Assembly (NCBI GenBank): GCA_018663485.1 | Contig: JABJQI010000120.1 | Span: 1 to 15,036 of the forward strand | Source of the DNA: Opitutia bacterium | GTDB lineage: Bacteria > Verrucomicrobiota > Verrucomicrobiia > Opitutales > Coraliomargaritaceae | Direction of reading: 5' to 3' | DNA: 15,036 nt | Part shown: in pieces, positions 6,246-11,722 of the stretch | Position numbering within the stretch: the first letter of the stretch is position 1 | Layout: every line of letters starts with the position of its first letter | Translations under genes and position numbers: made by a program | The notes under the pieces: generated by a model | The model's input: the letters and a program-made list of their open reading frames with translations, nothing else | Told to the model about the DNA's origin: nothing | Database searches by the model: none

Positions 6246-6407
6246 GGGGCATGTGCGGGCTTATCTGCTTTGCCACTGATCAGTGGGGGCGGGGAGGTTC
6301 AACGCTGTGCACGGGCGTCTCAGGTCTTGAGGCTCGAATGAACTTTAGAATGAATTGCACACTTCGGTGGTCGCCGCACGGCATGCGATTGAAGGCCCCG
6401 CTTTCAC

Positions 6408-6514
6408 TTGAAGCTCGACCAACAATGGAATGTCTGGAGACGCATTGCCCAGGAGGGCATCCCGCAATCGCGTGACTAGACCAAATTCGGGTGGGCGTGT
6501 ATACTCTTTCCACA
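6408..6514 (+). repeat. Direct repeat copy A (upstream of first oxidoreductase gene)
   Basis: This 107-bp segment matches 7915-8019 at roughly 85% by hand alignment (about 13 substitutions and 3 single-base gaps). It contains a hairpin-forming AATG...CATT block around 6428-6446, a GGGCATCCC mini-hairpin (6455-6463), and then the operator and promoter annotated separately. Confidence 0.85.
6467..6505 (+). promoter_or_regulatory. Operator/promoter module A
   Basis: The pseudo-palindrome ATCGCGTGAC (6467-6476) directly precedes TAGACC (-35-like, 6477-6482). A 17-bp spacer leads to TATACT (-10-like, 6500-6505). The same order and spacing recur before two other genes in the cluster (7972-8009 and 9568-9613). 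The operator centre lies about 40 bp before the expected transcript start, a position used by class II activators but also open to a repressor. Confidence 0.6.
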
Positions 6515-6538
6515 ATAACAGGAAAGTATCCGTATATT

Positions 6539-7909
6539 ATGAACTCCATCTCCCGTAGGAATTTTATCCAAACCGCTGCCGTTGCCACGGGAGCCTTCGT
6601 CTTACCACGCTTCAGTATTGGCCAGCCAGGTGCATCTGCGAACAGTAAGTTAAATGTCGCGATGGTCGGTGCCGGAGGCATCGCTCACATGGCTTACAAC
6701 GGCTTGCAGGGCGAAAATATCGTGGCCTTGTGTGATGTCGATTCCAACCGTCTGCACGAGCATGCGGAGAAGTATCCCCATATCAAGAAAGCCGCCACGT
6801 TCAGTGACTTTCGTGTGATGTTCGACAAGATGGGCAAGGAGATTGACGCTGTTTGTATCGGCACGCCCGACCACACTCACTTTGTCGCGACGATGGCAGC
6901 GATGGAGTGTGGGCTGCACGTCTATACGCAGAAGCCGTTGACGCATAACATTTGGGAGGCGCGCACGCTTCGGAAAGCCAAACAGCACTACAACTTAGTC
7001 ACCTGCATGGGCAACCAGGGGCATACTTATGATGGCCTTCGTCAGATGCGCGAGTGGGTGGAAGCCGATGTGTTTGGGCAGATCAATGAGGTGCACAGTT
7101 ATCTGAAAGTTGACGGCTTGTTTGGTGTTCGACCTGGCTATCCATTGCCGCCTCAGAAAAGCCCGATTCCGGCGTCATTGGACTGGGATCTTTGGCAGGG
7201 GCCGTGCCCCGCTGCATCGTTCAATAACCGCTATCATCCCGGAGGCTGGCGACGTTGGCGCAAGTATGGCAATGGTATGTTGGGCGATTGGTTCCCGCAC
7301 ATTGCTGACGCGCCTGTATGGGCTCTGGATCTCTATGAGCCCGTCGCTGTCGAAGCAGAAACGGTCGTGGGGAGTAACGAATGGCTGGCGCCGTCTGAGT
7401 GTCAGATTCGTTTTGAGTTTGAGCAGCGTGGTAGCAAGAAGCCTTGCACCTTCTACTGGCATAACAGCGCAACGAATTTAGGCTTGAGTAAGCCCGATCA
7501 GTGGACTTGGGGCGACGAACTGCCTAAGGGAGGCAGTGTCTATTTTGGCGAGAAGACGGTTGGTTTCACCGATAACCGCTCCAGCAATCCGCGCTTGGCG
7601 AATCGCGACGAGATGAAGGCCTTTAAGGAGCAGGGCTATCCGGATGAGAAATATCCGCGCGTGAAAGGCGGGCCCTTTGTAGAGTGGACTCGCGCAATCA
7701 AAGGCGAGGGCCCTGAACCCGGGTCCAACTTTGAGGAGGCGGGCCGCTTTACGGAAGTCATGCTACTCGGTGCCTTAGCCGCTCGTTTTGGAGGACGCAT
7801 CGAATGGGATGCGAAAGCCATGCAGGTGACGAACCGCCCCGAACTGAATAAATATTTGAAGGGCCCTGTCCGCGAGGGATGGGCCTACGGCGAGGATCTA
7901 TGGGGCTAA
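6539..7909 (+). CDS. Tat-exported Gfo/Idh/MocA-family oxidoreductase (first copy)
   Basis: This 456-residue NAD(P)-dependent sugar oxidoreductase is probably periplasmic. The twin-arginine signal is SRRNFIQTAAVATGAFVLP (residues 5-23), which makes the ATG at 6539 the right start; an in-frame GTG at 6491 lies before the -10 box and can be dismissed. The Rossmann fold follows: VGAGGIAH (43-50) and the acidic CDVDSNR (65-71), then GTPDHTHF (108-115) and QKPLTHN (131-137), where the usual EKP lysine motif has Gln for Glu. The second domain includes GDWFPHIADAPVWALD, equivalent to the GDWGxHxxD catalytic segment of the family. Members act on sugars or inositols and are common in verrucomicrobial and planctomycetal polysaccharide clusters. 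The exact substrate cannot be read. The gene has its own promoter module upstream and lies 110 bp before a second family member. Confidence 0.92.
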   Translation: MNSISRRNFIQTAAVATGAFVLPRFSIGQPGASANSKLNVAMVGAGGIAHMAYNGLQGENIVALCDVDSNRLHEHAEKYPHIKKAATFSDFRVMFDKMGKEIDAVCIGTPDHTHFVATMAAMECGLHVYTQKPLTHNIWEARTLRKAKQHYNLVTCMGNQGHTYDGLRQMREWVEADVFGQINEVHSYLKVDGLFGVRPGYPLPPQKSPIPASLDWDLWQGPCPAASFNNRYHPGGWRRWRKYGNGMLGDWFPHIADAPVWALDLYEPVAVEAETVVGSNEWLAPSECQIRFEFEQRGSKKPCTFYWHNSATNLGLSKPDQWTWGDELPKGGSVYFGEKTVGFTDNRSSNPRLANRDEMKAFKEQGYPDEKYPRVKGGPFVEWTRAIKGEGPEPGSNFEEAGRFTEVMLLGALAARFGGRIEWDAKAMQVTNRPELNKYLKGPVREGWAYGEDLWG

Positions 7910-7914
7910 GTCCA

Positions 7915-8019
7915 TTGAACTCGACCGGCAATGGAATGCTTGGAGAAGCATTGCCAGGAGGGCATCCCGCAATCGCGTGATAGACGAAAGTCGGGAGGTG
8001 GTGTATCCTGCTCCAACAC
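7915..8019 (+). repeat. Direct repeat copy B (fills the gap between the two oxidoreductase genes)
   Basis: This second copy of the 6408-6514 repeat starts 6 bp after the first gene's stop and ends at the start codon of the next. Here the hairpin AATGCTT-GGAG-AAGCATT (7935-7952) is perfect. Confidence 0.85.
7972..8009 (+). promoter_or_regulatory. Operator/promoter module B
   Basis: ATCGCGTGAT (7972-7981) shares its last T with TAGACG (-35-like, 7981-7986). A 17-bp spacer leads to TATCCT (-10-like, 8004-8009). The ATG at 8020 is only about 11 bp past the -10 box, so the mRNA would be leaderless or nearly so, which fits the absence of a Shine-Dalgarno sequence. Confidence 0.6.
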
Positions 8020-9312
8020 ATGAAACACACAAATTCTCTTCCCCGTCGTCGCTTCCTCAAGCAATCCGTTGCTGCAGCTGGATTCCTTCTCGGTGCACCG
8101 AGTATAATTAAGGCCGAAACACTCGGCAATGCCAACAAGGCGGGCGCCAATTCGCGGATCGGCATCGGCTTTATCGGCACAGGCCTCATCGCCAAAGGGC
8201 ACCTGGTATCCTTCGCCGGGATGCGGGATGTTCAAGCCGTCGCGGCCTGCGATGTCCGCACCTCCAATCTCAATAACGCGGTCAAAACCCTCGCCGGTAA
8301 GGGCGCGAACTCGGTAGCGGCCACCGCTTACTACGAAGATCTCCTACAAAATCCGGAGGTCGATATCGTCTGCATTGCCACCCCGGATCATTGGCACGCA
8401 GCCATTGCCATTGAAGCGATGAAGGCCGGCAAGGATGTCTACGTCGAGAAGCCCATGACGCTGACCGTCGAAGAAGGTAAAGCCGTGTTGGCAGCCGAAC
8501 AAAAATACGGCCGCATTGTTCAGGTCGGTTCGCAACAGCGCTCGTCCGCCCACTTTAGAATCGCCGCCAATCTGGTGCGTAACGGTCTGATCGGCGAGGT
8601 GAAGGAAGTCTACTGCGAGCTCGGTCGGTTCCCGCAACCACCGGAAAACCAGCCAGTCCTCCCGGTTCCGGAGGGCTTCGACTATGATCGCTGGCTCGGG
8701 CCTACACCGTTTTACGAATACACCGAGCACCGCGTGCAACAAAAATATAGCGGCGGTTGGCGCTGCTACTGGGACTATGGCAGCCGCAAATTCGGCGACT
8801 GGGGCGCGCACCATTTCGACATTGTTCAGTGGGCACTCGGGCGTGACGACACGGGCCCGGTTGAGTTTATTCCTAAGGGGCACGAGGGCGCGGAGCACCA
8901 TCATTACCGCTACGCGGATGGCATTACAGTGTGGCGCGACAAGAAGCCGAACGAAGGCCGCTCGATTCGCTTTATCGGCACCGAGGGGGAAGTGCACGTC
9001 GGTCGCGGCAAACTCGCCACCTTGCCAGTTGATTTGCGCAAGCATCGCTTCGGCCCGGATGCGATTCAAGTCTACGAGTCCAACAACCACCGTGGAAATT
9101 TCATCGATTGCGTGAAGTCGCGTGAGCCTACCATTTGCCCCGCATCCGTCGGTCACCGCAGCGGCACGATCTGCCAACTCTCCGGTGTCGCTGAGCGTCT
9201 CGGGCGTGCGATTGAGTGGGACCCCGCAGCAGAGCAAATCCTTGGCGACGCAGAAGCAAAGTCCATGCAAGATCGCCCACGCCGCGCGGGCTACGAGCTA
9301 CCGACGGTATAA
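8020..9312 (+). CDS. Tat-exported Gfo/Idh/MocA-family oxidoreductase (second copy)
   Basis: This 430-residue protein has a Tat signal PRRRFLKQSVAAAGFLLGA (8-26), so it is probably exported folded with its cofactor. The nucleotide-binding motif is FIGTGLIAKGH (51-61), with CDVR (77-80) at the end of strand 2. It keeps the classical EKP (143-145, VEKPMTL), whose Lys is catalytic in the family, and GDWGAHHFD (259-267) with the His/Asp pair. It is clearly diverged from the preceding paralogue, which has QKP, so the two probably catalyse different steps, such as oxidation and reduction of a sugar; this is inference. The gene has its own promoter module in the 110-bp gap and a strong terminator 38 bp after the stop, so it is probably transcribed as one or two genes. 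Confidence 0.94.
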   Translation: MKHTNSLPRRRFLKQSVAAAGFLLGAPSIIKAETLGNANKAGANSRIGIGFIGTGLIAKGHLVSFAGMRDVQAVAACDVRTSNLNNAVKTLAGKGANSVAATAYYEDLLQNPEVDIVCIATPDHWHAAIAIEAMKAGKDVYVEKPMTLTVEEGKAVLAAEQKYGRIVQVGSQQRSSAHFRIAANLVRNGLIGEVKEVYCELGRFPQPPENQPVLPVPEGFDYDRWLGPTPFYEYTEHRVQQKYSGGWRCYWDYGSRKFGDWGAHHFDIVQWALGRDDTGPVEFIPKGHEGAEHHHYRYADGITVWRDKKPNEGRSIRFIGTEGEVHVGRGKLATLPVDLRKHRFGPDAIQVYESNNHRGNFIDCVKSREPTICPASVGHRSGTICQLSGVAERLGRAIEWDPAAEQILGDAEAKSMQDRPRRAGYELPTV

Positions 9313-9349
9313 AGGCTAGATTTTCATATTAGGGATAATATTATGGGGG

Positions 9350-9382
9350 AAGCCCCGATGCCATGTGCATCGGGGCTTTTTT
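9350..9382 (+). terminator. Strong intrinsic terminator after the second oxidoreductase gene
   Basis: A perfect 12-bp stem (AAGCCCCGATGC with GCATCGGGGCTT) with a CATGT loop runs into T6. It separates the oxidoreductase genes from the sulfatase unit. Confidence 0.93.
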
Positions 9383-9423
9383 GTCGATGGTGTTCTGCGG
9401 CGCGACTGAGCTCGTTTCTGAAT

Positions 9424-9440
9424 CCTGAGTTGGTCGAAGG
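9424..9440. repeat. Dispersed-repeat-like sequence in the 9383-9700 gap
   Basis: CCTGAGTTGGTCGAAGG closely resembles the short CCTGAGCTTGTCGAAGG-type sequence known to be scattered through many bacterial genomes. The surrounding 9383-9480 holds no gene; an open frame here encodes the spurious peptide (NPELVEGPKS) that this repeat commonly yields. Confidence 0.4.
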
Positions 9441-9480
9441 GCCGAAGTCCGGAGGTAGCGAAGCGGAGGGGTTACTGTTG

Positions 9481-9507
9481 ATGCGCAAAATATATAAGAA
9501 ATGGTAT
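9481..9507 (+). repeat. Solo end of the MITE-like element
   Basis: These 27 bp (starting ATGCGCAAAAT, ending AAATGGTAT) match the reverse complement of 3694-3720 at 25 of 27 positions. The rest of the element is absent here. Confidence 0.7.
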
Positions 9508-9537
9508 GAGGTTCGCATTGGAGATCAGCCCAGCCTA

Positions 9538-9559
9538 GCAGATTTCGATCTGCCTTTTG
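9538..9559 (+). terminator. Small TTCG-loop hairpin before the sulfatase promoter
   Basis: GCAGAT (9538-9543) and ATCTGC (9548-9553) enclose a stable TTCG tetraloop, followed by CTTTTGT. It could insulate the sulfatase promoter from upstream transcription, but the stem and U run are short. Confidence 0.35.
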
Positions 9560-9567
9560 TGTGCGTC

Positions 9568-9613
9568 ATCACGCGATCACGTGATTGGCAGGGGGTGGTT
9601 AATTGTGTTACTC
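9568..9613 (+). promoter_or_regulatory. Operator/promoter module C (sulfatase unit)
   Basis: Two overlapping copies of the operator word, ATCACGCGAT (9568-9577) and ATCACGTGAT (9576-9585), are followed without a gap by TTGGCA (-35-like, 9585-9590). A 17-bp spacer leads to TTACTC (-10-like, 9608-9613), itself preceded by TG. The layout equals modules A and B, although the surrounding 105-bp repeat is absent. The mRNA leader before the sulfatase ATG would be about 115 bases. Confidence 0.55.
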
Positions 9614-9733
9614 TCGGTGTTTGAAATGCCCAATAAATAGATTAATCAAGCGACGGATCTAAGAAAGTGGACCATTCGGCGGGCTATTCGCAGAATTAAA
9701 GTGAGTGACTTACGATTGAAAACTAAGATAAAG

Positions 9734-11164
9734 ATGAATATAAAATTGAAAGTATTTGGACTGTTGGGGCTCATCGGCATCGCCTCATGTGTGAATGCTG
9801 CGAATCAGCCGAACGTGGTTTATATTTTTGCGGATGATATGTCATATGAGACGATCGGTGCGCATGGTATGCTGGATATCGACACGCCGAATCTGGATAA
9901 GTTGGCTGAGCGTGGCGCAAGCTTTACGCACGCCTATAATATGGGCTCGTGGAGTGGCGCGGTCTGCTTGGCCAGTCGTACGATGCTCAACACCGGGCGG
10001 TTTGTCTGGCAGGCGAAGCGAGCCAACCAGAACACACTGGTTGCCGAAAACAAGATGTGGTCACAACGGATGCAGCAGGCGGGGTATCGTACCTACATGA
10101 CGGGAAAATGGCACGTAAAGACAAAGCCAGGTCAGATTTTTGATGTGGCGCGAAATGTGCGTGCCGGCATGCCAAATCAGACGCCAGAGGGCTACGATCG
10201 ACCGAAGGATGCAGCGGATTACGCCACAGGCTGGAAGCCATGGGATCCGCAGTACGGCGGCTACTGGAAGGGTGGAAAACATTGGAGCGAAATCGTCGGT
10301 GACGATAGCGTCGCCTTCCTGTCCGCTGCAGCGAAAGAGGATCAGCCGTTCTTTATGTATCTGGCATTTAACGCGCCGCACGATCCGCGGCAGGCACCGA
10401 AGGAATATGTCGATCGCTATCCGCTGTCTCGCATCAAAATGCCCGAAAACTTCTTGCCCGAATATCCGCACGCCAATGCCATTTGCGGCAAGCAATTGCG
10501 CGATGAGAAGTTGATACCATACCCGCGTACGGAATATTCGGTGAAGATCAATCGTCAGGAATATTTTGCAATTATCACGCACATGGACGATCAGATTGGA
10601 CGCATTCTCGATGCGCTGGAAGCGACTGGCAAAGCGGATAATACCTACATCGTCTTTACCGCTGATCATGGTTTGGCCGTGGGGCATCACGGCTTGGTTG
10701 GCAAGCAGAACATGTACGACCACAGTGTGCGGGTGCCCTTTTTAGTCGTTGGGCCCAATGTGAACGCGGGTTCAAAAATCGATGCTCCCATCTACTTGCA
10801 AGACGTGGTGCCTACGGCTCTGGAACTGGCGGGCGCACCCGTGGACGGAGTTGATTTTAAAAGCCTGCTGCCGTTGTTGGAAAATGAGCAGGCGGGGCAT
10901 TACGATGCGATTTACGGTGCCTACTTAGACCGCCAGCGCATGGTTAGCAAAGGGGATTGGAAATTGATTTCCTACCCGACGATTGGTGTTGAGCGTCTAT
11001 TCAATCTGAAGAAAGACCCGAACGAGATGAACGATCTCGTGAATAATCCAGAATACACGGTCAAGCTCAACGAGCTGCGCGCCGCGTTGAGTGATTTGAG
11101 CCAAACGATGGCCGACCCGTTGCTGGGGGGGACCACTGTGAAACAGAGAAGAAAGCGTAAATAA
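9734..11164 (+). CDS. Secreted S1-family (formylglycine) sulfatase, probable lipoprotein
   Basis: This 476-residue enzyme hydrolyses sulfate esters, here probably on a polysaccharide or oligosaccharide. It starts at ATG 9734; an upstream in-frame GTG (9701) would add a charged tail before the signal sequence. The signal MNIKLKVFGLLGLIGIASC ends in a lipobox (IASC, Cys19), so it may be lipid-anchored, though cleavage after NAA is also possible. Metal-site Asp34-Asp35 lie in FADDMSYE. The core motif is C78-L-A-S-R-T-M-L-N-T-G, a CxASR variant of CxPSR whose Cys is converted to formylglycine by a maturase. TGKWH (123-127), APHDP (214-218), TADHG (309-313) and K324 complete the active site. The C-terminus is strongly basic (KQRRKRK). 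A 21-bp gap leads to the fucosidase remnant, so the two formed an operon. Confidence 0.94.
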   Translation: MNIKLKVFGLLGLIGIASCVNAANQPNVVYIFADDMSYETIGAHGMLDIDTPNLDKLAERGASFTHAYNMGSWSGAVCLASRTMLNTGRFVWQAKRANQNTLVAENKMWSQRMQQAGYRTYMTGKWHVKTKPGQIFDVARNVRAGMPNQTPEGYDRPKDAADYATGWKPWDPQYGGYWKGGKHWSEIVGDDSVAFLSAAAKEDQPFFMYLAFNAPHDPRQAPKEYVDRYPLSRIKMPENFLPEYPHANAICGKQLRDEKLIPYPRTEYSVKINRQEYFAIITHMDDQIGRILDALEATGKADNTYIVFTADHGLAVGHHGLVGKQNMYDHSVRVPFLVVGPNVNAGSKIDAPIYLQDVVPTALELAGAPVDGVDFKSLLPLLENEQAGHYDAIYGAYLDRQRMVSKGDWKLISYPTIGVERLFNLKKDPNEMNDLVNNPEYTVKLNELRAALSDLSQTMADPLLGGTTVKQRRKRK

Positions 11165-11185
11165 GCGATCCGTATCGAATATATT

Positions 11186-11630
11186 ATGAAAAGAAGAATG
11201 ATTATGAATAAAACACGACTTACATGAATGATGCTCTCTTTGAGCATCCTCACCGCGCAGCCTTCCGGGGCGCAGACAGCATCCTCCCAGGAAGCCACTC
11301 TCAAAAGTGAATCCATCGAGGACTACACTGCGCGATGCAATGGTTTGTGGAGGCCAATTACGGGATGTTTATTCACTTTGGCCTCTATTCGCAACTTGGC
11401 GGCGTGTGGCAGGGCAAGCAGGCCGTGGGTATGCAGAGTGGATTCAGGGCAACGGCAATATCAATGAAAAGGGCGGCAATCTCTTGTTGAATGTGGGGCC
11501 TGATGGTAACGGGTTGATTCAACCCGAAGCGATCGCCATCCTGAAGCAAACTGCGGAATTGTTGGAAGCTGCACCGATCCATAAGAAGATCCCGCTGGTC
11601 ACCCAGGTGCCCGGCATCAAGGTGAAGTAA
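11186..11630 (+). pseudogene. Remnant of an alpha-L-fucosidase (GH29) gene
   Basis: Pieces of one GH29 protein are spread over frames. From ATG 11186 (or 11198, 11204) the signal region is cut by TGA (11225-11227), then continues in frame as MMLSLSILTAQPSGAQ. At about 11333 one lost base shifts the frame to MQWFVEANYGMFIHFGLYSQ, the conserved GH29 start. After GKQAVG (about 11430) another lost base shifts to YAEWIQ. Then comes an abrupt jump to NEKGGNLLLNVGPDGNGLIQ, the family's segment at the end of the catalytic barrel, and the gene ends at TAA 11628-11630. Intact members are roughly 450 residues or more, so some 250-300 residues, including the catalytic Asp region, are missing. The product cannot be active. 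It presumably once removed fucose alongside the neighbouring sulfatase and esterase. Confidence 0.88.
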
Positions 11631-11661
11631 TCGCGATGAGGGTGACTTTACTAAAAAGCAC

Positions 11662-11683
11662 GGGACGGGCTGAAGCCTCTCCC
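11662..11683 (+). other. Intergenic hairpin between fucosidase remnant and esterase
   Basis: GGGA and GGC (11662-11665, 11668-11670) pair with GCC and TCCC (11675-11677, 11680-11683) around a TGAA loop. There is no U run, so an RNA-processing or stabilising hairpin, or a dispersed-repeat end, is likelier than a terminator. The 92-bp gap shows no clear operator word or promoter. Confidence 0.35.
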
Positions 11684-11722
11684 ATTAAGATAGTATTTAC
11701 TAACAAAAATAAGAATTAAATC

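Noticed and set aside
6251..6475. Open frame of 74 codons with a strong purine-rich GAGGAGGGG before its ATG
   Set aside because: It runs through the non-coding 105-bp repeat, its composition is odd, and it has no recognisable domain. The good ribosome-like site is probably chance.
8344..9270. Long minus-strand open frame (308 codons) opposite the second oxidoreductase gene
   Set aside because: It is a shadow of a high-GC plus-strand gene with clear domain motifs; its translation shows no family features.
9343..9624. Open frame of 93 codons after the second oxidoreductase gene
   Set aside because: It starts at a terminator and crosses a dispersed-repeat sequence (giving the NPELVEG peptide typical of spurious frames), the solo MITE end and the sulfatase promoter.
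10061..10723. Minus-strand open frame of 220 codons opposite the sulfatase gene
   Set aside because: Antisense shadow of a well-supported sulfatase; no ribosome site or motifs.
11629..11640. Possible fourth operator copy (AATCGCGATGAG) before the esterase gene
   Set aside because: It shares ATCGCG with the motif but the right half does not fit ATCRCGYGAT, it overlaps the fucosidase stop codon, and no -35/-10 pair follows at the module's spacing.
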